Shown here in pieces: positions 18,906-30,632 of a DNA stretch of 64,000 nt (its first letter is position 1; each line of letters opens with the position of its first letter). The DNA lies in the NCBI GenBank assembly GCA_964470525.1, contig CAYYDE010000006.1:61853-125852 (forward strand), in the 5' to 3' direction. The notes under the pieces were generated by a model. It was not told the DNA's origin and ran no database searches. It saw nothing but the letters and a program-made list of their open reading frames with translations. This DNA is from CAYYDE01 sp964470525. GTDB lineage: Bacteria > Patescibacteriota > Gracilibacteria > BD1-5 > UBA6164. A program made the position numbers and the translations under genes.

Positions 18906-20132
18906 ATGTGGTGATTAAATTTTTTTAACTCTTTTAAAAATAAAAAAGAAGTTCCAAAAGTACAAGGATTTTCCGTGGGAAACAGAATCAATATTGATTA
19001 TAATATTTCCCCTCATCAACTTTTTAGTTTTTACAAAAATAGTCCATATCTTACGGCTGTTATTAATAGAATAACAGAGGATGTATGATGAAAGGGGATT
19101 GAGTTTCAAAAAAAGAAATGAGAGGAAAAATATGATGTTGTTGATGATAGTATTTTTACAAAACTTCTCTCATATCAAAATCCAAATCAACCAATAAAAA
19201 TAAAAGATTTCTTGGAAAAACTTGTTAAGGATATTGAAATCTCTGGAAATACCTATGTTTATTTCCATAAAAAAGAAAATAAAACTATAGGAATAAAAAG
19301 ACTTGATCCAAAGCATATGATACCAGTGGTAAGAGATACATGAGAAGTACTTTGATACATTCAGAATCTCAATGGAACAAGAGCATATTTACCTGATGAA
19401 GTATTTCATTTTAAAAATACGGATGATGTAAATGATGAGACAATATGAGAAGCTAAAATGATTTCTCTCTTCCTGGATCTGGAGACAGACAAAGAAGCAA
19501 GAGAAAGTAACCTTGCATTTTTTAAAAACAATCAAACTCCGAGTTCTATTGTTGTTTTAGATCCAGAGTTTGAATTTAGTACAGAAGATCAAGTTAAGGT
19601 AAAAGCAGAACTCAAAGAAATTTTTCAAGGTTGAAACTTCTTATGATGAAAAAATCATTATAGAACTTCAATTATTCAATGAGTGAAGGAAATTATTAAA
19701 GTTCAAGATAAGATTGATGATATGAATTTTATCTGACTCCGTAGACTTACGATGCAACTTGTATGTGCTGTATACTGAGTTCCTCAAGATTTAATTGGAT
19801 TTACCGAAACAAGTAACAGAAGCGTGTGAGACGTACAATATGATATTTATATTGAGAGTAATATCTCAAAAGAAAATAAATTTAGTCAATTCTTAACGTC
19901 TATTGTACAACATGCTCTTTGAGAAGAATATCAAATATCTATCTTACAGGACAATTTGAGAAATCTCTCAAAAAAAGCTGATGTTGCAGGAAAATTATAC
20001 AAAGAAGACTGAGTAATAACCTTGAATGAAGCAAGGGAGATTATTCAATATGATCCAGTGAAGTCAGAAGATGGAAATAAATTTTATTCATGAAAAACGG
20101 AAAAAATTCAAGAAACTAAAACAAAAAAATAA
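18906..20132 (+). CDS. Portal protein (HK97-type)
   Basis: Dodecameric ring at the head vertex through which DNA passes. 408 aa. HK97 portal features: SPYLTAVINRITEDV near residue 40, NPNQPIKIKDFLEKLVKDIEISGNTYVY, the LDPKHMIPVV wing, and the clip/crown region VPQDLIGFTETSNRSVGDVQYDIYIESN. About 17 of 27 glycines are TGA. Own promoter and terminator. Confidence 0.9.
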
Positions 20133-20133
20133 G

Positions 20134-20156
20134 ACTCTCGTTATGAGAGTTTTTTA
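20134..20156 (+). terminator. Terminator after portal
   Basis: ACTCTC/GAGAGT hairpin followed by TTTTT. Confidence 0.7.
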
Positions 20157-20177
20157 TTGTAAAAAAATTTTTGTGTT

Positions 20178-20210
20178 GGGGTTGTTTTTTTTTATTCTTA
20201 AAGATAGGAT
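20178..20210 (+). promoter_or_regulatory. Late promoter, family member 2 (protease-scaffold, capsid)
   Basis: GGGG, TTGTTT (20182-20187), a 17-base spacer, TAGGAT (20205-20210). Directly after the portal terminator and 20 bases before the protease start. Confidence 0.65.
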
Positions 20211-20230
20211 TAAATTCTAACTATACAGAA

Positions 20231-21319
20231 ATGAATAAAATACATTATTTCGATATGGAGGTAAATTCCATAACAAGAGATAAAATAAAAAGTATTGAGT
20301 GAGAAAAATCCAAAGTTTTATTTAAAAATTCTGAAAAAATACCTGAAGGAGAAAATATTGTAATATTTTCTTGAGTATTCTCACAAAATTTTCAAAAATG
20401 AGAAAAATCAAGGAATTGATACAAATATGATCAAGAGTGATGGATTTTAGAAAATTATGCTCGTTTGCCGATAATTCTTTGGCAACATCAGGATGATTAC
20501 GGAGGAATTGGGTACACACAAGAACTTTGGCTTGATACGAAATGAAATCTTTGCTGATTATTTTATGTTGATACAGAAACTCTTGAAGAAAGACATGCAA
20601 ATCAGGTTAAAAAATGATTTGTGAAATCTGTTTCAACAGGTGCAATTACGTTGGAAACAATGTTTGAGCACAATGAAACAGGAAAAAGATATTCAAGAAA
20701 AGAGGCCGAAGAAGAATTCGGATTTGAGAATATATGGAGATGTCTTTGTTGATTTAAAGACTCAATTCTTACTTATATTGTAACAAAAGCAGAACTTGTT
20801 GAAAACTCTCTTGTTACTATCTGAAGTAATTATTGAGCTATCGCAAAGAAAGTGAATAGTCTCAATGATGAGATGAGAGAAGAAGCTGAAAAGCTCAAAA
20901 ATTTATCATCAAAACAAGATGAAACTTTATTTCTTAACCAAGAAACCTTTATGAAAAAGGAAAATTTGGGAACAAATGACACTTCTACTAATACAACCCC
21001 AGTAGTACTAGCAGAAGTGCCAGAAACTACTCCAAAAGAAGAAAATGGAGTAAATGTAGATAGTTTGAAAAATGAACTAGAAGCAGAAAAAAACAAAGTA
21101 TCTGAGCTACAAAATAGTTTTGATACGTATAAAAATGAAGCAGAAACGAAAATAAATTCTCTTACTTTAGAAAAAGATAATTTACAAAAAGAAGTAAATG
21201 AATTTAAAGAAAAAGCAAAGACAGAAATCTTAGAAAATGCTCCAAATGTTACAAAATGAGAAAATAACAATGGTGTAAAAACTGTTGCTGATTTTAAGAA
21301 AAAACATTCTAAAAACTAA
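20231..21319 (+). CDS. Prohead protease fused to scaffold domain
   Basis: 362 aa. The protease part has the HK97/herpes-type triad: His in LPIILWQHQDDYGG, Ser in KSVSTGAI and Glu in AELVENSLVTIGSN. From residue ~205 on, a low-complexity linker and a long Lys/Glu coiled coil (residues ~275-340) look like the scaffolding (delta) domain. Fusing both in one chain is common in HK97-like phages without a separate scaffold gene. The capsid protein follows. Confidence 0.82.
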
Positions 21320-21341
21320 TATTATTACTAATTATAAAAAA

Positions 21342-22547
21342 ATGTTAAACAACGAATTGATGTATAATGCACTTGCATTAATGCATGCAAATAAAGATGC
21401 TGAAATGAAAAAAGATTTGAACTCTGTTTTAAATCAAGATAACTTAACGGTTGACCAACTTCTTAAAATGAATGGTGCTGACTTTCTCCAAACAAATGCA
21501 AATGAAGTTATGGGTACAGGACAAGCAGGATTTGGGAAAGAATGGGTTGAAACAGAAGTAATTGTTGCTGAACTAATGGATAGAATTAAAAATTCTAAAT
21601 CATTGCTTGCTTATGCAAGAGCTTGATTTCCTGATAATGACACAATCTTATTTCCAGTAAAAGGAAAAAGAGTAAGAATGGTATTACTTAATGAAAATAC
21701 AGAACAACCACAAAATAAAACTCTCACTTCTTCACAAGTGAAAAAGGTTGGAACTCCACTCATTACAGTAACTACGAAAGAATTGATTATTACAGTTTAT
21801 TTTTCAGATAAACTTCTTAGACAATCAGTAATTGCTATTGCAAATTACATCATGGGAGAAATTTTTGAAGCTTATGAAAAATCAGCTCACGAAATTATCT
21901 TAAACGGAGATACTGCAACTGGAGCAAATGTAAACATAAATATTATTGATGGAAATACTTCAGCTTTACCTGATGGGGGAAAGACAGATCTTCTCGGATT
22001 TGATGGAGCTAGAAAAAAAGCAATTTCAAAATGAGCTGTGGTTGATGCATGAAATAATCTTGACTTGGTTGTTTGTAGAAAAGCAAGAGCAAAAATGGGG
22101 ATCAAATGAGTAGATCCTGATAAATTAAAATGGGTACCATCTCAATGAGCTTATTTTGATTTACTTAATCTTACAGAAGCTGAAACAATTGAAAAATTTT
22201 GAGATGCAGCAACAGTAAAAAACGGTAAATTAGTTGCTATTGATGGAATTGAAATTATAAACAGAGAGGAACTTTGACTTACAAAGGCTGATGGTAAAAT
22301 CTCTGCTACTCCATCTAATAATACTCAAGAACAAATGGTTTTAATTCATGTTGATAGTTTACTTTATGGTAATACTTACGCATTAACTACTGAGTTATCA
22401 AGATACGCTGAAGAAAAAACTACAGGTATTACTGGAAGTACTTGAATTGGTCTTGGATGGGATGATGAACAAAACAATGATAGACCAACTTCTCCAGTAG
22501 CTCTTATTGTAAACATCGGAGTTACAGATGAAGAAGAAAGTGTTTAA
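21342..22547 (+). CDS. Major capsid protein (HK97 fold)
   Basis: 401 aa. A helical delta-like N-terminus (residues 1-50), a probable cleavage region, then the HK97 core with VETEVIVAELMDRIKNSKSLL, YFSDKLLRQSVIAIANYIM (spine helix region) and WVPSQGAYFDLLN. Only about 8 of 33 glycines are TGA, unlike neighbouring genes, consistent with codon selection in the most abundant virion protein. Confidence 0.87.
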
Positions 22548-22574
22548 TTTTATTTTTAATAACCATATAAAAAC

Positions 22575-23120
22575 ATGTTAAAATTATGTTGATTTGAGTT
22601 TAAAAATAAGATATCTGCTTCAATAAATGGAGAAAGAAGACAAGTTTTTGAAAAATGAGATAAAATTTTGGTTTTAGATAGAGATAAACTCACTCTTATG
22701 AGACTTTGAGCAAAGCTTATTTCTGAAAGAGTTGTTACATTTGATGATATTTTTACAGCTTTTGAAAATATTCAAGTTAAAGAAAATTCACTTGAATTAG
22801 AAACTCTTACTCAAGAAAATGAAGATCTAAAAAATCAAGTAAATGAACTTACTCTAAAAGTTGAAGAGCTTCAACAAGATACTGAAGAAACTGAAACTCC
22901 AAAAGGTGAACAATCTCAAGAAGATACAGTACAAGATGTTGAAACTTCAAATGAAGAGGATGATGTAGAAGTTATAGAACTTACGAAACCTCAAATTGTT
23001 GAACAACTCACGAGTTTGGGAGTTGTATTCAATAAAAACTCAAAAAAAGAAGAACTTGCAAAACTTCTTCAAGATACCTTAAATGCAGTTGAAGAAACTG
23101 AAACTCCAAAAGGTGAATAA
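22575..23120 (+). CDS. Head-region protein with C-terminal HeH/SAP-like motif
   Basis: 181 aa. Compact N-terminal ~65 residues, a coiled coil, an acidic linker, and a C-terminal LTKPQIVEQLTSLGVVFN...KKEELAKLL that looks like a HeH/LEM-type helix-extended-loop-helix DNA-binding motif. The nonapeptide EETETPKGE occurs twice, at residue ~109 and at the very end. Probably a head decoration or DNA-contacting protein; not a known family to me. Confidence 0.6.
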
Positions 23121-23152
23121 AAAAGAGAGGACTGCATAAAGTCCTCTTTTAT
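23121..23152 (+). terminator. Terminator after capsid module
   Basis: AGAGGACT/AGTCCTCT hairpin followed by TTT. Confidence 0.75.
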
Positions 23153-23169
23153 TTTCTAAAAAATTACAA

Positions 23170-23757
23170 ATGATTGAATTGGAACAAATCAAAGATTATC
23201 TTTGAATAACTGGAACAGGTGATGATACAAGATTGCAATTAATTCTTGATAGTGTAAATAGTCTTGTTGTTTCTGTTATATGAAACTATGAAGAATGAGA
23301 AAAGACAATACAGGTAAAAAACAAAGTTATAAAGGATAATAAAATTGGATTATTACATGTAAATCCGATAAAAATCACGAATATCAATTGAAATGATTTT
23401 AACTTAAAACTCAAATGATTTGATTATATAATTTTAGATAATTGAGAGGTAATTATTCCGAATTTATGTAGTTATATTTCAAATGATTTTTGAATATTCG
23501 AAGTAAAATATACTGCATGATACACTAATGAAGGCATTCCAAACGATTTGATTGGTATTGTTGCAAATTATGTTTGATATTTATATTCTCAGGATTTATG
23601 AAAAGATGTAGTGAGAGAAAAAACAGGTCCAAGAGAAGTACAATACTGAGTAAATGACTGAATTTTTTCAGGTTGAATTCCACTGAATGGATCTAAGTCT
23701 AATTTTTTAAAATCCCTCTCAAAATATGTACCTCTTCATTTGAGGATTTGGGGATAA
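23170..23757 (+). CDS. Head-tail connector (gp6-like)
   Basis: 195 aa. N-terminal EQIKDYLGITGTGDDTRLQLIL followed by NSLVVSVIGNY is the helical start of HK97 gp6-type adaptors. A beta-rich middle and a helical end (IPNDLIGIVANYVGYLY) follow. Sits below the portal in the neck. Confidence 0.75.
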
Positions 23758-23776
23758 TAATTTTTTACAAAAAAAT

Positions 23777-24112
23777 ATGAGAAAATTTTACAATATCACT
23801 GCTTCAGTGTACAGAATCGGAACAATCGAAAAAAAATGAAGTCTTGTAGAAACAAGAACTGTTTTGTATGAAAATATAAAAATAGCTTTTTGGTATTCTG
23901 CAAAAAATTATTCGAATACAAACCTTGCAACTCAAACTGATCAGAATAAGTTTGAAGTAAATCTTATGCCAAATAATCCTGTTATTGTATGAGATATCTT
24001 TCTTATCAATTGAGAAAACTATAAGGTTGATGATGTGATTCCACATCATAGAAGCAATTGAATACTTGATAATTATCAAGTTTATATTTCTAAAACTGAA
24101 AAAAATGGCTAA
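23777..24112 (+). CDS. Head closure/stopper protein
   Basis: 111 aa, mostly beta-strands (VIVGDIFLINGENYKVDDV), matching the size and position of phage head-tail stoppers. Assignment is by synteny plus the D-x-F-x-x-x-G-x-x-Y-x-V pattern. Overlaps the next gene by eight bases. Confidence 0.65.
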
Positions 24113-24476
24113 AAGTTTTTCTTTTAATATTCCGCTTTACACAAAAGCTGTTACTGATAGTTTAGTTTGAACCGTTGTCGATATAAATAACGAACTATAT
24201 TTTGAAATTCTGAAAAATTCCCCTGTAGATACGTGAGAATTTATTCAAAATAATAGAAATGAGTGAGTGAGACAAGAGTGAAGCACAATTATTTGAAAAA
24301 TTAGTAACGAGGGAGAATATCCAGAAAAAGTTGAGTGAGGATGGAGAAAAACCCCTGTAAACTGGCATTTAAGAAGCTGAGAAGTTTATTTTGATATTTG
24401 AGCTCATCCGTTTGAGAAATCTCTCAAAAAAGTAGAGCAAAATTTTTATAAAAAATTACAACAAAAACTATGATAA
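24105..24476 (+). CDS. Tail-completion/neck protein (HK97 gp10-like)
   Basis: 123 aa. NSPVDTGEFIQNNRNEG is the classic KNSPVDTG...R motif of this neck protein family. It ends with FEKSLKKVEQNFYKKL. Many glycines here are TGA. Overlaps both neighbours. Confidence 0.75.
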
Positions 24477-24913
24477 AAAATATTTGAGCTCATCTTGATA
24501 AAATTGTTTGATATTTTAAAACAAAATCAAGTATTGTTGCAAAATTCCCATGAGGAATTCATGCTGGAAGACCAATTACACAACCTGCATGAGGAATGTA
24601 TCTTTATTTTATGCTTGAAAATAATTCTCCAAAAATTAGTTCTGATAATTATTGAACCTATTCAAAAACATGATTATTTAATTTTTATATTATCTGAAAT
24701 AACAAGAGTCTCGCAGACGTTGAATTGTATGAAGCTTTGGATCTATTAAGTAATAATATTATTACTTTCTGAAAAGAGAAAATCAAATTAGATGGATTTG
24801 ATATATTCTCTATTCAAGAATGAAATCAAAGCTGAGTTTTGAGGGATAAAAAAGAAAATCCCTATATAATTTGTCAGTATGAGGTGATTTATAAATATCT
24901 GTATTCTGAGTAA
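24470..24913 (+). CDS. Tail terminator-like protein
   Basis: 147 aa. Position (after gp10-like, before tail tube), size and the C-terminal NPYIICQYEVIYKYL fit the minor tail/terminator protein. No decisive motif. Confidence 0.55.
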
Positions 24914-24931
24914 AATAATTGACTTATTAAA

Positions 24932-24968
24932 AATAATCTATATAAAAACATAGATTATTTTTTTATTT
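24932..24968 (+). terminator. Terminator after neck genes
   Basis: AATAATCTAT/ATAGATTATT hairpin with a T-rich tail. Confidence 0.7.
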
Positions 24969-24975
24969 TTTGTTT

Positions 24976-25446
24976 ATGAGTGAAAACACTAAAAAATGTC
25001 CTTTCTGTGCTGAAGAAATCAATATTGAAGCAATTAAATGTAAACATTGTGGAACTATGCTTGAGGAGGAAAAAGTAAATTTGGTTGATGAAGTAGTTAT
25101 TTATAACTGAAAGGCAAACTGGAGTAATTATATAATACCAGTTATTTTAATAATGACACTATGGTTATCCCCGGTATGAATTTATTATATATTTTACCAT
25201 AAATTAAAAAAAATTGAATTAACGAATAAAAAATTTACATATTCATATTGAATTTTGAACAAAAAACAACTTGATATTAAACTAGAAAAAATTGAAAGTA
25301 TTCAAGTTCAAAAAAATCTGATTGATATGTTATTTTGAAGTTGAACAGTTATAGTAAGTGGTACATGATGAAATAATGAACCTATTGTATGAGTTGATCA
25401 ACCAGAGGAACTCAAAAAAAATATAGAAAGTCAAATAAATAGCTAA
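24976..25446 (+). CDS. Zinc-ribbon plus PH-domain membrane protein (phage moron)
   Basis: 156 aa. N-terminal zinc ribbon KCPFCAEEINIEAIKCKHCG, a membrane helix (YIIPVILIMTLWLSPVGIYY), then a bacterial PH-like domain ending GSGTVIVSGTGGNNEPIVG. It is flanked by terminators on both sides and interrupts the head-tail gene order, so it looks like an independently acquired moron. Likely acts at the host membrane. Confidence 0.7.
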
Positions 25447-25452
25447 TTGTTC

Positions 25453-25479
25453 AAAACTCTCATTTAGAGAGTTTTTTTA
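25453..25479 (+). terminator. Terminator after moron
   Basis: AAACTCTC/GAGAGTTT hairpin with T-run. Confidence 0.75.
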
Positions 25480-25486
25480 TTGCGTC

Positions 25487-25519
25487 GGGGTTGTTTTTTT
25501 TTAACATTGAAGTTATTAT
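25487..25519 (+). promoter_or_regulatory. Late promoter, family member 3 (tail tube)
   Basis: GGGG, TTGTTT (25491-25496), a 17-base spacer, TATTAT (25514-25519). Directly after a terminator, so it must be the promoter of the tail-tube gene. Confidence 0.7.
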
Positions 25520-25561
25520 ACAGCTGGGAGTATAATAATTTAATTTTTTAATTATTGTAAA

Positions 25562-26176
25562 ATGGGTGTTTTAGATTTAGATAAAAACGCTACCCTTTGA
25601 GAAAATGGAACTGGTAAACTGTTTATTGCAACAGATTATGACGGAGTTATTTTTGATGAAGGAAATGGTACAAATGAAGATACAATAGTTGCAACTATTG
25701 AAGCAAACTATAGTTTTGCTGATGTGGGGTATTTAGAAAACTTTGAGCTCTCATATGGGCTATGAGATGAAAGAGTAATTACAACAGACTATTGTGGAGT
25801 TTGAGAAATATCAAGAAAACAAGATAAAATTGCTGGATTCGGAGCAGATATTCAAGAAATTCTTGAAATGGAAAATTTCGCGCTTATTATTGGGGAAACT
25901 CTTGCTACTTCTGGAGTTGCTCCTGATGAAGTAGAAACAATTGCAATGAAAAGAGTGAAAAAAACAAAACCATACCATTTATTCAAATGGGTAACATGTC
26001 CGAAAGATGGAAAATACAATGTTTTCTATTTTATTAAAACTATTCTTGCGAGCGAATTTAATATTCCTTTTGTAAATTTACAAAGAAATGATGCTTCATA
26101 TCCAAGACTTGAGTTTGAAGTTGCAGAAAGTGGAAATCATATTATCAGAAAAGGTTTACCTGTTTCAGAAAGTTAA
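25562..26176 (+). CDS. Major tail tube protein
   Basis: 204 aa, beta-rich with a long N-terminal strand region and KYNVFYFIKTILASEFNIPF. Position between neck and tape-measure genes and its own strong promoter support the tube assignment. Only 3 of ~19 glycines are TGA, again pointing to high expression. Confidence 0.75.
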
Positions 26177-26185
26177 ACTTTATTC

Positions 26186-26218
26186 GGGGTTGTTTAAAAA
26201 TATAATATCTAATAATTT
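26186..26218 (+). promoter_or_regulatory. Late promoter, family member 4 (tail chaperone, tape measure)
   Basis: GGGG, TTGTTT (26190-26195), a 17-base spacer, TAATTT (26213-26218). A TATAAT also lies in the spacer at 26201. The inverted TAATATCTAATAATTTAGATATTA segment straddles the expected start site. Confidence 0.55.
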
Positions 26219-26236
26219 AGATATTATATTTTTTTT

Positions 26237-26827
26237 ATGAAAAATTTTGAATTTATTCCTCCTAAAAGAACTTTTGAACAAGATTTTATTCTTGAAAACA
26301 AAAATCTCTTTACTTTGAAATATGAACAAGCAACTCTTCAAGAGTTTTTTGAATTTTATGGAAAATCAAAAGAAATTCAGATCCAGGAATTACTTGAATT
26401 AATAAATTCTCAAATCCCATTTTCAAATTTAGAAAGAGTTAAAAAAAGACTCATAAAAAACTATAAAACTGAAATAGAAATGATCATAGATTATGAAAAA
26501 CTTCTTATAAATATATTAAATAATAGATTCAGAACTCATAATAGTATGTTTGAGTGAGTATCTACTGGAACTTCTTGAAAAAAAACACCATCACTCATGA
26601 GAAATTCTTTTGCACAAGTTTGTAATTTTTGGAATGTATCTTTTGATGATTTAATTGAAAAATACACAATTGAGCAATTTCTTTGGCTTCTTGACTGAGT
26701 ACGTTTTGAGAATAATAATCAAAGTAAAGATTGAAAAAATATAAACTATATGGCAATGCAAGACGTAGATGGAAGAAAAAAGAGAGCTGAGGAAACAAAA
26801 AAAGCGTTTGAAAATTTTAAAACTTAA
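26237..26827 (+). CDS. Tail assembly chaperone
   Basis: 196 aa, mostly helical. Assigned by its place between tube and tape measure and by the C-terminal FDDLIEKYTIEQFLWLLDG with a Lys-rich tail. One long reading frame covers the whole gene; I see no sign of the -1 frameshift often used here. Confidence 0.65.
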
Positions 26828-26836
26828 TTTAAAAAA

Positions 26837-29758
26837 ATGGCAGTTGTAGAAAAATTAGAGGCTGAAGTACTGGTTAAAGCAACACCTGATAAGCAAAGTT
26901 TTAATGAGGCGAGTGATTTTGTAAAAAAAGAAAATAAGAGACTTAACAGTGAAGCTTGAATTAAATTGAGTTTAAATCTTTCTGAACTACAAAGACAGAT
27001 GAAAAAACTCAAAGAAGATTTAAAAATAGCAACAAATGCCTGAGATATTAGGCTTTGAGATAAAATCCAATCAGATATAAATAGAGTTTCACAGCAACTT
27101 AGAACAGCTCAAGCAGAACTTACAAACTTTGCTAAAAGATGAGATACTGCTGTTTCCTGAGTTCAAAAAAGGTTTGATAGTTTATCATGATCTATAAGGG
27201 ATGTATGAGGTCTTTTATCTTGAGTTTTTTCAATTCAAAAACTTACAGGAGTTTCAGATACTTTTTACTCTATGCAGAATGCATTAAAACAAGTTACAGA
27301 CTCAGAAGAACAACTAAATTATTGGCAACAAAGGTTATTAAAGACAGCAAATGAATCAAGAGCTCCAGTTGATGACCTTACGAAAGCTTTCGTAAGGTTT
27401 GACCTAGTAAATAGGCAGATATGATGAACTCAAGAAGAAACATTGACCATCTTAGATAGTCTTTCAAAAGGTTTAACTATGACCTGAGCTACAGCAAGTG
27501 AAACTTGAGCTGTTATGCTACAATTGTCTCAAGCATTTTGATCTGGAGTCTTGCAATGAGATGAATTTAGAAGTGTTGCCGAAAATATGCCAATGATTCT
27601 GGATATTTTAGCAAAAAAACTTTGAGTATCAAGATGAGAGCTTAAAGCGATGGCTTCTGATGGAGTTATTACATCACAAATATTAAAAGAAGCTTTAATT
27701 GAAGCAAATGATCAAATTAATCAAAGTTTTGAAAAATCATCAAAAACTATATGACAAGCACTTACTCAAATCAGAAATGATTTTATAGTTACTTTTTGAG
27801 AATTAGATAAGAATGGAGGTGTAACTGGTTGAATTGTTACAGGGTTAGAGTTCATTAAAAATTCAGTATTAGCGTTCGCTCAAGTTTTTCCTTGACTAAC
27901 TTGAATAGTAGGAGCTGGAACGATTGCTTTAGGGTTATTCTGATGAGCTTTAACGTTACTTTGATGACCTATTACTTTGATTATTTGACTTATTTCAACG
28001 CTGGTATTATCACTGTGATATTTATCATATTTTGAAAATCAAATGTGATCTTTACAATTGCAAGTTGAACAAAATAAAATTGCTCAAGATGAATTAAAGA
28101 AAGCATATGATGATTGAAAAATAAGCCTTGAAAATTATCAAAAAGAGTCAGCTAAACTTATCTGAACTCAAGAAGATTTAAAAAAGAAAAATACCGAGCT
28201 TGAGTGAAGTTTTTGATATATGTTTGCAAAAATAGTAGCGTTAGTCAGAAGTAGTTGGATGATCGTATCACTAACAACTTTTACAATATTATCTGCAATA
28301 TGAGAAACTATATGAAATTTAATATGAATGATTATTGAAAATGTAAAACTTGTTCCATATAATTTTTGAGTTGCGTTTAATAACATTCCATGAGCAATAG
28401 AGTTTGGACTTAAGAAAGCTTTAAAGCTTGTAGGTAGTTTTATTGATAAAATCACTTTATGATTATGATGAGTTATTTCAGATAAATTATGAATTTGAAA
28501 AATAGTTGATGATTTAAATATTTTTTGAAGTAAACAACTTCAATTTAAATGAGTTTGAATATCAAAGGAGGACTTTAAGATCACAAAAACTTCTATTGAA
28601 TTACTTACAGATGAGTTTAATAATTTTTGAAAAGTAGTAGCTAAGACTCCTATTATTGGGGGGTGAAGTATTGACTGAAAAATTGGATGAACTGGATGAA
28701 GTTGAACTCCTGAGTCAACAAAAAAAGCAAAAGAAGAACTAGATAAAGAAAAAAAAGCTTATGAAAAGTGGCTTGATTCTATGGATAAGCTTAGAGAAGC
28801 GAACATAAAAAAAGGGAATGATAAACTCAGAGATAGAGCAAAAATACTAGAGGAATGATATAAAGAGGCAAGCGAAGTATACAAAGACGCTATGAAAGAA
28901 AGCGAAAAAGCAACAGATGACTTTATAAAAAAAATAGATGATTCCGTAAAAGCTTTCGATAAACTTCAGCAATCTTTGAAAGATTTGAGAAGCTGAAAAA
29001 CAACAGATCTTTCTGGAAGATTTACAGATGTAGAAGATGAAATCAAAAAAGCTCAAGAAGATCTCAAAAAAATGCAAACTACAGATGGTATAAGTCTGAA
29101 TTATGCGCAACAGTTTGGACTTGATACTCTCAAACAAATATGAGAAAACAGTGAAATATGAGATTATAAAGTATGAGACCTTATAAAAGTACTAGAACTG
29201 AATAATCAACTCAATAAACTTCTTGAAGAACAAAAACTCATCAAGAATAATCTCTCTGATGATGAGATAAAAGAGGCTCAAAGACAAGCTTCATTGAGTC
29301 CAACTCAAAAAATACTCGAAGAGTATGAGGCGAAAAAAATGCAAATTGAAAATGAAATCAATCTTGAAAGAATGAGAATCTGAGATTTAGAAATTCAGAA
29401 GAAAAAAGAAGAAGAAATATATGCAAACTTACTTCAAGAACAAGCGATACTTGATGAAAACTATAAAAATATAAGAATAAGTATAGAGTCTCAAATTACA
29501 GATGATTTAAAAAATCAAACTGTTCAAAGAATAGATTTGCTGGAAAAAATAAGACTCAAGGCAATGCAAACTGCAGAAGCTATCAGAAATGCTGGAATGA
29601 GTGTATGAAGTCCTGGAAATAACAATTTAAATACTACAAATAACAGTACATCAAACTCAAATAATGGAAATAACTCTAATAATACAGTAATTATCAATGC
29701 TCAAAATAAAGATGATATTACAAAAGCCTTAGAAAAATACAATAAATGAATGCCTTAA
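26837..29758 (+). CDS. Tail tape-measure protein
   Basis: 973 aa, the longest phage gene. Coiled N-terminus; a tape-measure N-terminal domain near residues 150-280 (DDLTKAFVRFDLVNRQIGGT, GDEFRSVAENMPMILDILA); hydrophobic segments rich in Gly around residues 345-400 and 465-490 that could insert in the host membrane; then long coiled coils. Sets tail length and is ejected with DNA. At ~0.15 nm per residue the tail would be roughly 140-150 nm (inference). Confidence 0.88.
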
Positions 29759-29776
29759 TTTTTATAAAAATAGACC

Positions 29777-30631
29777 ATGTTAAATTCACAATTCAACTCA
29801 GAACAATTCAATCAAGATCATACTATCTCTGAAGATGTGAAATGACTTATTGAGTTTGATTGATTCGATCTTACTTCAATGTGTTGATGAAAAAAATATT
29901 GATACATGCTTAAAAATGGAGATGTGTTTGATTTGAACAATATCAATATTTGAGAGTTTGTATCATCTATGATTGATGGGGGATGAGTTTACAACAAAAA
30001 ATACGGAAATAGATCTGTTTCTTTCCGTCTCTTTATACAATGAGAAAACTATCAAGATTTGATGGACAAAATAGATAATTTGAAAGAAAAAACACAATGA
30101 GTTGAAAAAGATTTTGATGTTTTTTTCTTATGATGATATAGGACAACAAAAGCAACACTATCAAGTGTAAAAATTCCAAGTTTTGGAAAAAATCAAGATT
30201 TTGTTGATGATGTGGAACTTACATTTCTTTTTACTTCTTGATATTGGGAAAATAAAAGTGGAGTTTCAGAATTCATTGCGGATGTGACAGATGATTTTGA
30301 ATCTGTTATCAACAATGAGGGAAAATATGAAACTTTTCCGAAGCTTTTCTTTAATTGCAAAGCGAGTGGAAATACTCTCACCATGATAGAAATAGAAATC
30401 AAACAAGTTGGAGAAACAGAATGATTTATCCTTTCTATTCAAGAAACAATTACAAATAACGACTTGATAGTTTTTGATTATCAAAATAAAACTGTAACAA
30501 TAAATTGAGAAGAAGTTCCATTTTTTTGAGTTATGACTCCTATGTGAATTTGACAAAATGTGGTAAATGTAAATTTTACTGGATGAGCTAATTTAGATGC
30601 ATACATAATTTATAATAAAACTTTTTTGTAA
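29777..30631 (+). CDS. Distal tail protein (Dit-like)
   Basis: 284 aa. N-terminal FDGFDLTSMCGGKKYGYMLKNGD and the long beta-rich body fit siphovirus Dit, which forms the ring between tail tube and tip. C-terminal galectin-like part with VIFDYQNKTVTINGEEVPFFG resembles the DIT C-terminal domain. Position after the tape measure supports this. Confidence 0.7.
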
Positions 30632-30632
30632 T

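Noticed and set aside
20830..21270. Long minus-strand Ser/Phe-rich frame opposite the scaffold domain
   Set aside because: Mirror of a Lys/Glu/Asn coiled coil on the plus strand; not a real gene.
26237..26827. Programmed -1 frameshift in the tail chaperone gene
   Set aside because: One continuous frame covers the whole gene and no second overlapping frame follows it before the tape-measure start.
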